A stretch of DNA of 64,000 bases from Labrys miyagiensis (GTDB taxonomy: Bacteria > Pseudomonadota > Alphaproteobacteria > Rhizobiales > Labraceae), in the NCBI RefSeq assembly GCF_030160835.1, contig NZ_BSPC01000005.1, forward strand, positions 496,001-560,000, read 5' to 3'. Both the position numbers and the translations under genes were made by a program. The notes under the pieces were generated by a model that was given only the letters and a program-made list of their open reading frames with translations, was not told where the DNA came from and did no database searches. Shown here piece by piece: positions 12,124-23,291 of this stretch (the first letter of the stretch is position 1; the number at the start of each line of letters is the position of its first letter).

Positions 12124-12240
12124 AGAGACGCGGGATCCCCTGGGACCGCAGGCGTCTCGCCTGTATCTTCCTTTTCCGCAAGCGACCCGGTTCCCAGAGG
12201 CAGGCGAGACGCCTGCGGTCCCAGGGGATCCCCCGCCTCT
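12124..12240. repeat. long-hairpin element, copy 2
   Basis: The arms are about 35-40 bases with few mismatches (left starts AGAGACGCGGGATCCCC, right ends GGGGATCCCCCGCCTCT). The inner arm palindrome is GCAGGCGTCTCGCCTG. The loop reads in reverse relative to copy 1 (TCTTCC ... CGGTTCCCAGA). It lies between the convergent flavin-binding protein gene and the small gene at 12261-12473. Confidence 0.85.
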
Positions 12241-12260
12241 GTCTGCGAGGTTGCCCAGGC

Positions 12261-12473
12261 TCACCCGTTCAGCTGGATCGTTGCCAGCAGCGCCTTCGCC
12301 ACTTCGGCGGTGACCCGGCGCTTGTAGCGTTCATGCACCATCTGGCCGTTGTGGAAGACCTTGTGCTCGACATAAACCATATGGCCGTCCCAGCGCAGGA
12401 TATTGTCGGTCTCCGTCGTCTCGATGACATTCAATCCGGGTACGAGTTGGCCTTCGGTGGTCTTGTCGCGCAT
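12261..12473 (-). CDS. small uncharacterised protein (70 aa)
   Basis: I do not recognise this 70-residue protein. It has an alternating beta-like pattern in the middle (NILRWDGHMVYVEHKVFHNG) and a basic helical C-terminus (RYKRRVTAEVAKALLATIQL). There is no signal peptide, membrane segment or cysteine. GGGGAGGAAAACC precedes the ATG on this strand, a good ribosome binding site, which supports a real gene. It lies between copy 2 of the hairpin family and the betI operator. Confidence 0.55.
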   Translation of the reverse strand: MRDKTTEGQLVPGLNVIETTETDNILRWDGHMVYVEHKVFHNGQMVHERYKRRVTAEVAKALLATIQLNG

Positions 12474-12627
12474 TCAGGTTTTCCTCCCCTTTTTTGATTC
12501 CGCGCAGCAGGGCGTCTGCCAGCATAGCCCGACTTCGCGCCGAAAGGGAAAGGGGAATCGCTAGCCATCCCCTTTGAGATGCCTCCTGCCATCACAATCG
12601 GCACTTTGCTCGTGATCTGTCCTTGAC

Positions 12628-12642
12628 TGATTGAACGTTCAA
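12628..12642. promoter_or_regulatory. candidate BetI operator upstream of betI
   Basis: TGATTGAACGTTCAA contains the perfect 12-base palindrome TTGAACGTTCAA (12631-12642). It overlaps the spacer of a likely promoter (TTGACT at 12623, TAATGT at 12645). Its position 15 bases before the betI ATG fits autorepression relieved by choline. A matching site (TGATTGTATGTTCAA) is at 43221-43235 ahead of choX. Confidence 0.7.
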
Positions 12643-12656
12643 AATAATGTGCCTGG

Positions 12657-13289
12657 ATGCCCAGCAGTCTTCCCTCCTCTCTCGATCGCCCCGTCCGGCT
12701 CCGCCGCGTGGATGCCGGCGATGTGCGGCGGCGCCAGCTGATCGAGGCCACCATCGTCGCCATCGCGGAAGTGGGCTTCAACGCCACCACCATCGCCGAG
12801 ATCGCCCGCCGAGCGGATGTCTCCACCGGCCTGGTCTCCTTCTATTTCGGCGACAAGGACGGGCTGCTGGAAGCGACGCTGCGCCATCTCGCCCGCGAAT
12901 TGTCGCGCGCCGCGGCTGCCCGCATGCGCGATGCCACCACGCCGCGTGCCCGCGTGCAGGCGGTGATCGACACCATGCTCGGCGCCAGCCAGTTCGAGCG
13001 GCGTATCGGCACAGTCTGGCTCGCCTTTTGGGCGCAGGTGCCGCATTCGCCCAACTTTGCCCGCGTGCAGCGCGCCTATCACCGCCGCCTCTCCGGCAAT
13101 CTTTCCTATGCGCTGCGCCCCATCCTGATGCGCGACCCGGCCCGGGCGCTCGCCGAGGCGATCGCTTCGATGATCGATGGGCTCTGGCTGCGCGCCACTC
13201 TCGCCAACGATCCCGATGGACGCATGGCCCGCATGGTCGCGGGCGGCTTCGTCGACAGTCAATTCATGCTGCTCGGCATCGGCCGGTAG
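12657..13289 (+). CDS. betI: TetR-family repressor BetI of the choline-betaine genes
   Basis: A 210-residue TetR regulator. The helix-turn-helix is in [20 protein letters not shown] at about residues 43-62. [20 protein letters not shown] and the ending [12 protein letters not shown] are conserved BetI features. BetI represses bet genes until choline is present. It is the first gene of betI-betB-betA, 19 bases ahead of betB, and the palindrome just upstream is the expected binding site. The short N-terminal extension before [13 protein letters not shown] is slightly longer than in enterobacterial BetI. Confidence 0.92.
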   Translation: MPSSLPSSLDRPVRLRRVDAGDVRRRQLIEATIVAIAEVGFNATTIAEIARRADVSTGLVSFYFGDKDGLLEATLRHLARELSRAAAARMRDATTPRARVQAVIDTMLGASQFERRIGTVWLAFWAQVPHSPNFARVQRAYHRRLSGNLSYALRPILMRDPARALAEAIASMIDGLWLRATLANDPDGRMARMVAGGFVDSQFMLLGIGR

Positions 13290-13308
13290 CCAAGGAGTCC
13301 TTGAAACC

Positions 13309-14772
13309 ATGCGTTACGGCGTTGTGAAGAACCATATCGGCGGCAGTTTCGTCGATGCCACTTCGGGCGAGACCTTCCCCTCGATCGATCCGGCCACCGG
13401 CGAGACGATCGCGGAGATCCAGCAGGCCGGCGATGCCGACATCGAGCGCGCCGTTGAAGCCGCCAAGGCCGGCTTCGCGGTCTGGTCGCGCATGACGGGC
13501 GCCGAGCGCGGCCGCGTCCTCAGGCGCACGGCCGACATCCTGCGCGAACGCAACCAGGCGCTCGCCGAGATCGAGACGCGCGACACCGGCAAGCCGATCC
13601 AGGAGACGATTGCCGTCGACGTGCTCTCCGGTGCCGACTGCCTGGAATATTTTGCCGGCATAGCAGCGACGCTGACAGGCGAGCATGTCGATCTCGGCCC
13701 CGCCGCCTTCGGCTATACCCGCCGCGAGCCGCTCGGCGTGGTCGCCGGCATCGGCGCCTGGAATTATCCGATCCAGATCGCCTGCTGGAAGTCGGCCCCG
13801 GCGCTTGCCTGCGGCAATGCCATGATCTTCAAGCCTTCCGAGCAGACGCCGCTCACCGCCCCCTATCTCGCCGAGGCCTTCAAGGAAGCCGGGCTGCCGA
13901 ATGGCGTCTTCAACGTCGTGCAGGGCGATGCCCGCGTCGGCAAGGCGCTGGTCGCTCATCCCGTCATCAAGAAGGTCTCGCTCACCGGCGAGGCCGGCAC
14001 CGGCCGCATCATCATGGCTAACGCCGCCAAGACGCTGAAGCATGTCACGCTGGAACTCGGGGGCAAGTCGCCTCTGATCGTGTTCGACGATGCCAAGCTC
14101 GACAACGCCGTCTCGGGCGCCCTGCTCGGCAATTTCTACTCGGCCGGCGAGGTCTGCTCGAACGGCACGCGGGTCTTCGTGCACCGGAAGGTCAAGGACG
14201 AATTCCTCACCAGGCTCAAGGCGCGCACCGAGAAGATGGTGATCGGCGATCCCCTGGATCCCAACACGCATGTCGGGGCCCTCGTTTCGCAAGAGCACCT
14301 CGAAAAGGTGATGTCCTATATCGAGAAGGGCAAAGCAGAGGGCGCCAGGGTGCTCACCGGCGGCAACCGGGTTACCGCCGGCGCACTCGCCAAGGGCGCC
14401 TTCGTCGCCCCCACCGTGTTCGACGGCTGCCAGGATGACATGGCAATCGTGCGCGAGGAGATCTTCGGGCCGGTGATGACGGTGCTGAGCTTCGAGGACG
14501 AGGACGAGGTGGTGGCGCGGGCCAACGACACCGAATATGGCCTCTCGGCCGGTGTCTTCACCACGGACCTTGCCCGCGGCCATCGCGTCATCGCCAATCT
14601 CGAGGCCGGCACCTGCTGGATCAACCAGTACAATGTCACGCCGATCGAGCTGCCCTTCGGCGGCGTGAAGCTGTCGGGGTTGGGTCGCGAGAATTCGCGC
14701 GCGGCGGTGGAGCACTACACGCAGATCAAGAGCGTCTATGTCGCCCTGGGCGATATCGACGCACCGTACTGA
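13309..14772 (+). CDS. betB: betaine-aldehyde dehydrogenase
   Basis: An NAD(P)-dependent aldehyde dehydrogenase (487 residues) that oxidises betaine aldehyde to glycine betaine. The catalytic pair is visible: Glu in LELGGKSP (residue 249) and Cys in [10 protein letters not shown] (residue 283). [20 protein letters not shown] is the cofactor-binding region typical of BetB. The frame is open upstream through the end of betI, but AAGGAG (13292-13297) serves the ATG at 13309. It is cotranscribed with betI and betA; a long-hairpin element separates it from betA. Confidence 0.95.
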   Translation: MRYGVVKNHIGGSFVDATSGETFPSIDPATGETIAEIQQAGDADIERAVEAAKAGFAVWSRMTGAERGRVLRRTADILRERNQALAEIETRDTGKPIQETIAVDVLSGADCLEYFAGIAATLTGEHVDLGPAAFGYTRREPLGVVAGIGAWNYPIQIACWKSAPALACGNAMIFKPSEQTPLTAPYLAEAFKEAGLPNGVFNVVQGDARVGKALVAHPVIKKVSLTGEAGTGRIIMANAAKTLKHVTLELGGKSPLIVFDDAKLDNAVSGALLGNFYSAGEVCSNGTRVFVHRKVKDEFLTRLKARTEKMVIGDPLDPNTHVGALVSQEHLEKVMSYIEKGKAEGARVLTGGNRVTAGALAKGAFVAPTVFDGCQDDMAIVREEIFGPVMTVLSFEDEDEVVARANDTEYGLSAGVFTTDLARGHRVIANLEAGTCWINQYNVTPIELPFGGVKLSGLGRENSRAAVEHYTQIKSVYVALGDIDAPY

Positions 14773-14778
14773 GATTCT

Positions 14779-14866
14779 CCCGGGTGCGCGGACGTCTCGT
14801 CCGCACTCTTGGGAGACGTGACGTTTGTGAGAAGGGAAGAGCGGACGAGACGTCCGCGCACCCGGG
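14779..14866. repeat. long-hairpin element, copy 3 (betB-betA junction)
   Basis: Perfect 26-base arms (14779-14804 and 14841-14866; outer ends CCCGGG) contain the palindrome GCGGACGTCTCGTCCGC. The loop is TTGGGAGACG...AAGGGAAGA. The element starts 6 bases after the betB stop and ends 6 bases before the betA ATG, so it is nearly the whole intercistronic space and would influence betA translation. Confidence 0.9.
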
Positions 14867-14872
14867 AAAACC

Positions 14873-16531
14873 ATGACCGATACCTTCGACTACATCATTG
14901 TCGGCGCCGGCTCGGCGGGGTGCGCGATGGCGAGCCGCCTGACCGAGAACGGCACGCACACCGTCAAGGTGCTGGAATTCGGCGGCAAGGATGGCTCCGT
15001 CTTCATCCAGATGCCGAGCGCACTCTCCATCCCGATGAACTCGCCGAAATATGACTGGCGCTACCACGCCGAGCCCGAGCCGGCGCTCGGCGGGCGCAGC
15101 CTGCACACGCCGCGCGGCAAGGTGCTGGGCGGCTCCTCCTCGATCAACGGCATGGTCTATATCCGCGGCCACGCCATGGACTATGAAGCCTGGGCAGAGG
15201 ACGGCGCGCGCGGCTGGAACTATGCGAGCGTGCTGCCCTATTTCAAGCGCGCCGAGGGCCGCGAGGAGGGTGGCGACGAGTATCGCGGCAGCGACGGCCC
15301 GCTCAAGACCTCCTATGGACGGCTGAAGAACCCGCTCTACCAAGCCTTCGTCGATGCGGCCGCCGAAGCCGGCTATCCTACGACACCGGATGTCAACGGC
15401 TACCAGCAGGAGGGCTTCGGCCGCATGGACATGACGGTCTACAAGGGCCGCCGCTGGTCAGCCGCCAATGCCTATCTTAAGCCGGCTATGAAACGACCGA
15501 ACCTCTCGGTCGAGACCCATGCGCTGGCGAGCCGCATCCTGTTCGAAGGCCGGAAGGCGGTGGGCATCGAATATTGGCAGGGCTCACAGCTCAAGCGCGT
15601 CAAGGCGCGCCGCGAGGTGATTCTCTCCGCCGGCCCGATCAACGACCCCCAACTCCTCAAGCTCTCCGGCATCGGCCCCGCCGCCGAATTGCAGGCCATG
15701 GGCATCGAGGTGCTGCATGATTTGGCGGGCGTCGGCGAGAACCTGCAGGACCATCTCGAATTCTACTTCCAGATGGCGAGCACCCAGCCGATCACGCTCT
15801 ATTCGGTAGTCAATCCGCTCGCCAAGGCGAGGGTGGGCGTGGAATGGCTGCTGCGCAATACGGGCCTGGGCGCCACCAATCATTTCGAGACCTGCGGCTT
15901 CATCCGCTCGCATGCCGGCATTGCCTATCCCGACATCCAGTATCACTTCCTGCCGATGGCGGTGAGCTATAACGGCGCTTCGCTCGCCAGCGAGCACGGC
16001 TTCCAGGCCCATGTCGGCCCGATGCGCTCCAAGAGCCGCGGCCATATCCGGCTGAGATCGAAGCATGCGCGCGAGGCGCCGCTGATCCGCTTCAACTATA
16101 TGAGTCACTCGGACGACTGGACGGAGATGCGCGCTTGCGTGCGGCTGACGCGCGAAATTTTCCAGCAGAAGGCCTTCGAGCCCTACCGCGGCCGCGAGAT
16201 CCAGCCGGGTCCGGACGTGACCTCGGACGAGGCGATCGACGCCTTCATCGCTCAGCATGTCGAGAGCGCCTTCCACCCCTCCGGCACCTGCAAGATGGGC
16301 GATCCCTCCGACCCGATGACGGTGGTGGATCCGGAAACCCGCGTCGTCGGCATCGAGGGCCTGCGCATTGCCGATTCCTCGATCATTCCGCTGATCACCA
16401 ACGGCAACCTCAATGCGCCCTCCATCATGATCGGCGAAAAGGCGTCCGATCACATCCTCGGCAAGACCATGCTGCCGCCGTCCAACGCGCCCTTCTATCA
16501 GGCGAAGGACTGGCAGACGAAGCAGCGGTAA
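14873..16531 (+). CDS. betA: choline dehydrogenase
   Basis: A GMC-family FAD oxidoreductase (552 residues) that oxidises choline to betaine aldehyde at the membrane. The FAD-binding motif [18 protein letters not shown] is at the N-terminus. [20 protein letters not shown] and [15 protein letters not shown] (containing the active-site His) are standard BetA motifs. The length is normal. It is the last gene of the bet operon. No purine-rich ribosome binding site other than GGGAAAA from the hairpin end precedes its ATG. Confidence 0.95.
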   Translation: MTDTFDYIIVGAGSAGCAMASRLTENGTHTVKVLEFGGKDGSVFIQMPSALSIPMNSPKYDWRYHAEPEPALGGRSLHTPRGKVLGGSSSINGMVYIRGHAMDYEAWAEDGARGWNYASVLPYFKRAEGREEGGDEYRGSDGPLKTSYGRLKNPLYQAFVDAAAEAGYPTTPDVNGYQQEGFGRMDMTVYKGRRWSAANAYLKPAMKRPNLSVETHALASRILFEGRKAVGIEYWQGSQLKRVKARREVILSAGPINDPQLLKLSGIGPAAELQAMGIEVLHDLAGVGENLQDHLEFYFQMASTQPITLYSVVNPLAKARVGVEWLLRNTGLGATNHFETCGFIRSHAGIAYPDIQYHFLPMAVSYNGASLASEHGFQAHVGPMRSKSRGHIRLRSKHAREAPLIRFNYMSHSDDWTEMRACVRLTREIFQQKAFEPYRGREIQPGPDVTSDEAIDAFIAQHVESAFHPSGTCKMGDPSDPMTVVDPETRVVGIEGLRIADSSIIPLITNGNLNAPSIMIGEKASDHILGKTMLPPSNAPFYQAKDWQTKQR

Positions 16532-16550
16532 GCCTTGCCGGGGACACCGA

Positions 16551-16628
16551 TTGGTGTGCCGACCTCCAGGTCGGCATGGAACCGGGACGTTCGAGGAAAG
16601 AGTGCCGACCTGGAGGTTGGCACACCGA
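16551..16628. repeat. long-hairpin element, copy 4 (after betA)
   Basis: The arms start TTGGTGTGCC and carry the palindrome CCGACCTCCAGGTCGG; they pair with one mismatch. The loop ATGGAACCGGGACG...GGAAAGAG matches the family loop. It begins ~20 bases after the betA stop and is a candidate 3' end of the operon. Confidence 0.85.
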
Positions 16629-16666
16629 GCCAGCGCATATGCCGAAGGTGCGTTGTCCCTCGCGCC

Positions 16667-16957
16667 TCAGCCCGAGATCGGCTGGGCTGTAAGCTTGATG
16701 CCCAGGGCTTTGATGACGCCGAGCAATGTCGTCAGTTGCGGGTCGCCTTCCGAACTGAGCGCCTTATAGAGTGAGGCGCGTGTAACACCCGCGTCCTTGG
16801 CGACCTGCGCCATGCCGCGTGCACGTGCGATGGTTCCGAGCGCATTTGCGATATAACCGGCATCCCCCGTCTCGAGGGCATCCGTCAACAGTTCAGCCTG
16901 TGCCTTCGGATCAATCAGATAAGGGGCGGCGTCGAAGGGGAGTGTCTCTAGTGCCAT
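16667..16957 (-). CDS. HigA-like antitoxin (HI1420 / TIGR02684 type)
   Basis: A 96-residue DNA-binding antitoxin. The helix-turn-helix lies in MAQVAKDAGVTRASLYKALS, and the last part, GDPQLTTLLGVIKALGIKL, matches the downstream-antidote family (HI1420 type). GGAGGT sits just before the ATG. It follows the toxin frame (16971-17261) in the toxin-first order usual for this family, 13 bases apart. The antitoxin looks intact although the toxin carries a premature stop. Confidence 0.85.
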   Translation of the reverse strand: MALETLPFDAAPYLIDPKAQAELLTDALETGDAGYIANALGTIARARGMAQVAKDAGVTRASLYKALSSEGDPQLTTLLGVIKALGIKLTAQPISG

Positions 16958-16970
16958 GTGTCTACCTCCT

Positions 16971-17261
16971 TCAAAGTTCCTTCATCATTTCTTTTGCCAC
17001 CCTGATGTCCCGGGCCTGTGTCCGCTTATCGCCGCCACAAAGCAGAATCACCAGAGTTCGACCTTACTGGACGAAATAAAGTCGGTAGCCCGGGCCATAG
17101 TCGATACGAAGTTCGCTAAGGCCATCACCGGCCGGTTTGACATCCCCGAAAAGGCCGGATTGCAGTCGAACTAGCCTTTGCGCAATTCGCTCGACCGCTC
17201 GGCGATCTGTGAGGTCGGCAAGCCATTCCTGGAAAATGCGGGTCTGCCGAACCTCGATCAT
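16971..17261 (-). pseudogene. HigB-like toxin (HI1419 / TIGR02683 type) with an internal stop
   Basis: The frame encodes the RelE/HigB-like toxin start (MIEVRQTRIFQEWLADLTDR) and runs 65 residues to ...GYRLYFVQ, where a TAA at 17064-17066 stops it. Beyond the TAA the same frame continues with GRTLVILLCGGDKRTQARDI and VAKEMMKEL before a TGA at 16971-16973, just ahead of the antitoxin. That tail is the normal C-terminus of the family and holds the strand and the GGDK region next to the active site. The full frame would be 96 residues, the usual length. A single nonsense change is the simplest reading; a sequencing error cannot be excluded. Confidence 0.85.
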
Positions 17262-17352
17262 GTGTTTCTTATAGGAAACAAATCGTCATGTGTCAACTAT
17301 AGGAGACAAACATGAGTCTCCCCGGCTTTGCAGGCATTACGCCCATCTTTAA

Positions 17353-17895
17353 CTATGGTGCCTTCGGCGGCGGGGGCAGGGCGGCGAGGCCCTTGCTCGT
17401 GCCGTCCAGCTTGAAAGTGAAGTCGAGGGTGGTCTCAGGCGTCTGATGCAGGGTGAGGGAGGCGTTGCTGCCGGCCAGGAGGCTCTTGCGCAGGTCCTCA
17501 TTTACCAGCACGTCGGCAAGACAGCCGGAAAGGTGGCAGCGCGTGAAGCCGGTGGTGCCTACATCATTGCCGTCGATGTTCAGACCGACGCCCGTCGGCA
17601 CCAGCACGCCAAGCGGGGCGATGATGCGCAGCAGGAGCCTGTTCCGGTCCAGCCGGATCAGGAGGACATTGGCATAGAGGTCCGGGTCCTGGGCCGGGCT
17701 TGCCGTCTGCACCAGGGCGCATTGCTTGCCGGGGCCCGCGGGCGGATCGCATTGCAGCTGCCAGTCGCCGAATTGCGGAGCCGGCTCGGGTGCCGTCGCC
17801 TGTTGGGCCGCCGCCATGGGTAGCAGAGCGAGGCTGGCCACGACGGCAAGCGCGAAACGCAGGAAGCCTCTCGAGACCACCCTGGGAACGAACAT
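17353..17895 (-). CDS. invasion-associated locus B (IalB) family exported protein
   Basis: A 180-residue exported protein. A signal peptide (FALAVVASLALLPMAAAQQ) is followed by the IalB-type domain starting FGDWQLQCDPPAG, with the conserved cysteines in CALVQ, FTRCHLSGC and a final small strand. IalB-family proteins are common in Rhizobiales, mostly of unknown role in the periplasm; the Bartonella member affects erythrocyte invasion. The gene stands alone here and diverges from the TPR-protease gene. Confidence 0.82.
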   Translation of the reverse strand: MFVPRVVSRGFLRFALAVVASLALLPMAAAQQATAPEPAPQFGDWQLQCDPPAGPGKQCALVQTASPAQDPDLYANVLLIRLDRNRLLLRIIAPLGVLVPTGVGLNIDGNDVGTTGFTRCHLSGCLADVLVNEDLRKSLLAGSNASLTLHQTPETTLDFTFKLDGTSKGLAALPPPPKAP

Positions 17896-18199
17896 GGATA
17901 CCTCCGAACTGCCCGGCCGCCGTTCTCAGCATCGCGCTGCCCTGGATGCAACAGGAAAGTTCCCAGTCCGTTCGAGAACTGCTGGTTCGATGATCGGCTG
18001 GCGGTGGCGGTGTGATCAGGCGTGCACAAACTCCACGAAGGTAAAGCGGCCCTCGAGAGCAAGGGCAATGAGATCACCCGGTATGGTCCGCATGGTTGGC
18101 GAAAACTCCGACCGTGGGACGGCGACACGATTTACAGTTGCAAATTCCCCTGCGACAGGAAACAACGATTACAAGGCCCTCTCACGCTTTCGAACATCC
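17896..18199. other. divergent intergenic region between the IalB and TPR-protease genes
   Basis: About 300 bases without a gene. It must contain both promoters, but no clear -10/-35 or operator is recognisable. The open frame that runs through it into the TPR gene lacks conserved sequence and is treated as non-coding. Confidence 0.4.
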
Positions 18200-19374
18200 A
18201 TGCAGCTCGACGAACGCGACCGCATCGGCGGACCGCCACGCCAACAATGGGCAGGAGGCCCCATCGTCGGCCTGGTGATCATTGCCCTTCTCGTATGTGG
18301 CGGTCTCTATTTCTACCGTGATATCGACGGCCTGTTGAACTTCGGGCGCCAGTCCGTCGCGGGCGCTGTCGGCAAGGGAATCGGCGCCGATTTCAGCGCG
18401 GTCTACCAGCATCTCGGCATCGTGCCCCTCGCCGCCAATGTCGCTTATCAGGACAATGTCCAGGCCGCCCTCGGCAAGCTTCAGGTCGAGCCTTGCGACA
18501 AATCCGGCATCTATGATCTCTCTGTTGCTCTGGAGCAGACTGGCAAGGTTCTTGCCGCGGCGCAGGCTCTGGAAGGCTTCGCCAAGGCCTGCAAGAGTAC
18601 TGAGAACGAGCTCTACCGTGCCGCCGATCTCTATTTCGGCCTTGGCGACTATGACAAGGCCGTTACCCTGGGCGATGAACTGATCAAGGCCAACCCCTAT
18701 AATGGCCAGATCCAATATCTGCGCGGCCAGGCCTCCAATGCCAAGGAGCGGTGGGCCGATGCGCTGCCCTTCTACATCAACGCCATCGAGTTGCTGGGCA
18801 GCCCGAAGGACATCAACTCGGCCGTCTTCTTCCAGCTCGCCAATATCTACGATCACCTCGGCCGCTCCTGCGATGCCATCACAGCGATCGAGACCTGGGT
18901 CATGCTCGATCCGGTCGAGCGCGACACCACGCAGACAAAGAAGATGGTCAGGGATTACGCCGCCAGGGGCACGTGCGACACCGATACCGCCAAGGGCACC
19001 GATCGTTTTAAGCAGTCAGACAATGGCGTCATCCTGGTCAAGGCACAGGTGAACAACACGTCCGGCACCTTCATCGTTGATACCGGCGCCTCTTTCGTCG
19101 ATCTCACCGAGGACTTCGCGAAGAAGGCCCAGGTCGATATCATCAACGCCGGCGCGGTAACGCTTCAGACCGCCAATGGCGAGATCACGGCTGATCTCGG
19201 ATCCGCCTCCACGGTGCGCCTCGGCCACGCTCAGGCAAGCAAGGTCGTTCTCGTGGTCCAGAAGCCTACGCTCGGCAACGGCGTGGATGGCCTCATCGGC
19301 ATGTCGTTTCTCGCTCGCTTCAATTTGACGATGACAGGCGGAGAACTTTCGTTGAAGGCCAAGAGCACGCCTTG

Positions 19375-19375
<1 letters not shown>
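18200..19375 (+). CDS. membrane-anchored TPR protein with retropepsin-like aspartic protease domain
   Basis: A 391-residue protein. One membrane segment (IVGLVIIALLVCGGLYFY) near residue 20-40 anchors it, followed by a tetratricopeptide region (DLYFGLGDYDKAVTLGDELI, DALPFYINAIELLG, and further repeats). The last ~120 residues are a single-copy retropepsin-like domain: FIVDTGASFVDLT with the catalytic Asp near residue 294, and GLIGMSFLARFNLTM as the second signature. Such clan AA proteases work as dimers. The TPR part probably binds the partner or substrate, in the periplasm if the anchor is N-in. The frame extends upstream to 17726, but the ATG at 18200 begins the plausible protein. Confidence 0.8.
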
Positions 19376-20599
<1,224 letters not shown>

Positions 20600-20646
20600 A
20601 GCCGGCCTCGGGGAAGGACCAGCTTCGGCCGAAGCGAGCAATTGAA

Positions 20647-21171
20647 ATGGCAATGGAATTTTTGAGGAAGGCGTCAGGCCCTCGCCGCTGCCGCTTTCCT
20701 GCAGCCGGAAAGAGCAAGGCAGTCGGCATCATGCTGGCGGTTCTGCTCGGCCTGTGTGCGGCCTCCCCCGCGCTCGCCGATGCGCTGACGCCCAAACAGG
20801 CCATCCGTGTCATGACGCAGGCGGGCTATTCCGGCATCGGCGGTGTAACCCATGATCGCAATTTCTATTATGCCGCCGCCATCGACGCCAAGCGCAAGCG
20901 CGTGCGCGTGACGGTGGACGGCGAGACCGGCAAGATCGTTGCTGTCGTGCCCCTGCGCGGCTCCGGGACCGCGGGGATCGTCACGCCCTCGCAGACCGAG
21001 CAAGCCGGTGTGGCGCCCATCACGGCAGCGCCGCCGCCGCGTATGATGTTCCCGCCCTATCAGGCGCCCAAGCCACCGCATCCGATAGGTGTGATCCAGT
21101 ATCCGTTCAATTCCGCCGGCCAACTCCAGCCCGGCTGGTGCCGCTTCCAGGCGAATGCCCCGGGGTGTTGA
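20647..21171 (+). CDS. PepSY-like exported protein
   Basis: A 174-residue exported protein. Hydrophobic IMLAVLLGLCAASPALA before DALTPKQAIRVM is a signal peptide with cleavage about residue 45; starts at 20647 or the internal ATG at residue 29 are both possible. The mature N-terminal half (IRVMTQAGYSGIGGVTHDRN, then YYAAAIDAKRKRVRVTVDGE) resembles a PepSY-type fold, known in peptidase-inhibitor propeptides and periplasmic proteins. The C-terminal half is proline-rich with a terminal pair of cysteines. Function unknown. A long-hairpin element starts directly at its stop codon. Confidence 0.65.
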   Translation: MAMEFLRKASGPRRCRFPAAGKSKAVGIMLAVLLGLCAASPALADALTPKQAIRVMTQAGYSGIGGVTHDRNFYYAAAIDAKRKRVRVTVDGETGKIVAVVPLRGSGTAGIVTPSQTEQAGVAPITAAPPPRMMFPPYQAPKPPHPIGVIQYPFNSAGQLQPGWCRFQANAPGC

Positions 21172-21231
21172 CTGGGACCATGGACATCACAGCGACATCC
21201 AAGCATGTCGCTGTGATGTCCGCGCTCCCAG
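21172..21231. repeat. long-hairpin element, copy 5 (short form)
   Basis: Starts at the base after the TGA of the PepSY-like gene. Arms CTGGGA..GGACATCACAGCGACAT pair with ATGTCGCTGTGATGTCC..CTCCCAG, except for four mismatched bases near the outer end. The loop is only about 6 bases, so this copy lacks the usual loop sequence. A related short form is at 50759-50815. Confidence 0.75.
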
Positions 21232-21232
21232 C

Positions 21233-21262
21233 AAAAAGGCGCCCCGGTTGCCCGGAGCGCCC
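21233..21262 (-). terminator. terminator of hsp20
   Basis: On the minus strand GGCGCTCCGGGCAACCGGGGCGCC forms a GC stem (one mismatch) followed by TTTTT. It starts ~25 bases after the hsp20 stop. Confidence 0.8.
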
Positions 21263-21287
21263 TCCATACGATTTCTACTGCGGAAGC

Positions 21288-21752
21288 TTATGCAGCAGCC
21301 TTGGTTTCGACCTGCTTGGGAGCCGAGCCGTTGATCGGGATCAGGCGGGGCTTCTTGGCCTCCGGGATCTCACGGACAAGGTCGACATGGAGCAGGCCGT
21401 TCTCGAGGCTGGCGCCGGTTACCTGCACATGGTCGGCAAGCTGGAAGCGGCGCTCGAAGGCGCGCGCGGCAATGCCCTGATGCAGGATTTCGCCCTTCTT
21501 CTCTTCCTTGTTCTCGGCCTTTTCGCCGCGAATGGTGAGGGCATTCTCCTTCACCTCAATGGCGATATCGCTCTCGGCGAAGCCGGCGACGGCAACGGAG
21601 ACGCGATAGGTGTTATCCGAGGTACGCTCGATATTGTAGGGCGGGTAGGTGGTGGCAGAGCCATCATACCCGGCAACCTGGTCGAGGGCCGAGAAGAGAC
21701 GGTCGAAGCCGACGGTGGAACGGTAAAGGGGCGAGAAATCAAACTGACGCAT
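21288..21752 (-). CDS. small heat-shock protein Hsp20 (IbpA family)
   Basis: A 154-residue small heat-shock chaperone that holds unfolded proteins. The N-terminus MRQFDFSPLYRSTVGFDRLF is the class A rhizobial/IbpA form. The alpha-crystallin domain spans about residues 35-135 with NTYRVSVAVAGFAESDIAIE and a final ARAFERRFQLADHVQVTGAS. AAAGGAGGA precedes the ATG at 21752, so this start is preferred to the longer frame to 21821. The leader and a possible heat-shock promoter are described separately. Confidence 0.93.
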   Translation of the reverse strand: MRQFDFSPLYRSTVGFDRLFSALDQVAGYDGSATTYPPYNIERTSDNTYRVSVAVAGFAESDIAIEVKENALTIRGEKAENKEEKKGEILHQGIAARAFERRFQLADHVQVTGASLENGLLHVDLVREIPEAKKPRLIPINGSAPKQVETKAAA

Positions 21753-21874
21753 GGCTATCCTCCTTTGAAGCGACAAGCCGTAGGGGTGCTCCGCCACAAG
21801 GGCCGGAGCTGACACGTGCATCCCTCCTGGGCCTGCACAAGACTGGATTTGGTGAGGGATTTGCGGGTTTCAAG
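21753..21874 (-). promoter_or_regulatory. candidate heat-shock promoter and ROSE-like RNA thermometer of hsp20
   Basis: On the minus strand CTTG (21874-21871) and CCAAAT (21852-21847), 18 bases apart, resemble an alphaproteobacterial RpoH promoter. The ~90-base leader that would follow has a hairpin (GCTCCG ... CGGAGC) and then GGCTTGTCGCTTCAAAGGAGGATAGCC-type sequence in which the Shine-Dalgarno AAAGGAGGA lies between complementary GGCT and AGCC. This fits ROSE thermometers of rhizobial small heat-shock genes. It is inference from layout and motif. Confidence 0.42.
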
Positions 21875-21898
21875 GGGTGTTTTGCAGGAATCTCGTCT

Positions 21899-22773
<875 letters not shown>

Positions 22774-22780
<7 letters not shown>

Positions 22781-22819
22781 AAGGCATGTCTCTTGCTTGG
22801 GAGACATGCCTTTCAGGTG
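22774..22819. repeat. perfect 19-base hairpin overlapping the ureD stop codon
   Basis: CACCTGAAAGGCATGTCTC (22774-22792), loop TTGCTTGG, then the exact complement at 22801-22819. The ureD TGA (22778-22780) is inside the left arm. It has no T-run. The loop differs from the main hairpin family, but the placement at an operon junction is the same. Confidence 0.85.
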
Positions 22820-22891
22820 ATTCATGGTGACGCATGATCTCATCCGAAGAGTCCGCAGCTTTTTCGGGACCATGCGTAGAAGGTCGTAGCA

Positions 22892-23194
22892 ATGCAGTTG
22901 ACGCCGCGTGAAAAAGACAAACTCCTGATCGCCATGGCGGCGATCGTCGCCCGCAAGCGGCTCGAACGGGGCGTGAAGCTGAACTACCCCGAGGCGATTG
23001 CCCTGATCAGCGATTTCGTCGTCGAGGGCGCCCGCGACGGGCGTTCCGTGGCAGACCTGATGCAGGCCGGGGCCGGTGTCATCACCCGCGACCAGGTGAT
23101 GGAGGGCATTCCCGAGATGATCCACGACGTGCAGGTCGAGGCGACGTTCCCGGACGGGACGAAGCTGGTGACCGTGCATCATCCGATTAGATGA
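22892..23194 (+). CDS. ureA: urease subunit gamma
   Basis: The 100-residue gamma subunit of urease, which hydrolyses urea to ammonia and carbamate in the cytoplasm. [20 protein letters not shown], then [20 protein letters not shown] and [20 protein letters not shown], match the whole UreA family. Gamma and beta are separate genes here, as in most Alphaproteobacteria. The TGA ends at 23194 and a long-hairpin element begins at the next base. Confidence 0.96.
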   Translation: MQLTPREKDKLLIAMAAIVARKRLERGVKLNYPEAIALISDFVVEGARDGRSVADLMQAGAGVITRDQVMEGIPEMIHDVQVEATFPDGTKLVTVHHPIR

Positions 23195-23280
23195 CTGGGA
23201 GCGCGGACGTCCTCGTCCGCTCTTGGAAACGGTATGTTCTACGACAAGGGAGGAGCGGACGAGGACGTCCGCGCTCCCAG
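23195..23280. repeat. long-hairpin element, copy 6 (ureA-ureB junction)
   Basis: Perfect 28-base arms (23195-23222 and 23253-23280; outer ends CTGGGAGC / GCTCCCAG) contain GCGGACGTCCTCGTCCGC. The loop is TTGGAAACGG...ACAAGGGAG. The first base follows the ureA TGA directly; the last base is 11 bases before the ureB ATG, leaving only CAGGAGAGACC as the ribosome binding region. Confidence 0.92.
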
Positions 23281-23291
23281 CAGGAGAGACC

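Noticed and set aside
13264-14874. 536-codon frame antisense to betB
   Set aside because: Shadow of betB; its N-terminal part reads through a hairpin element and no domain is seen.
17726-18199. N-terminal extension of the TPR-protease frame
   Set aside because: The extension overlaps the IalB gene on the other strand and shows no signal peptide or conserved residues; the ATG at 18200 gives a sensible membrane anchor.
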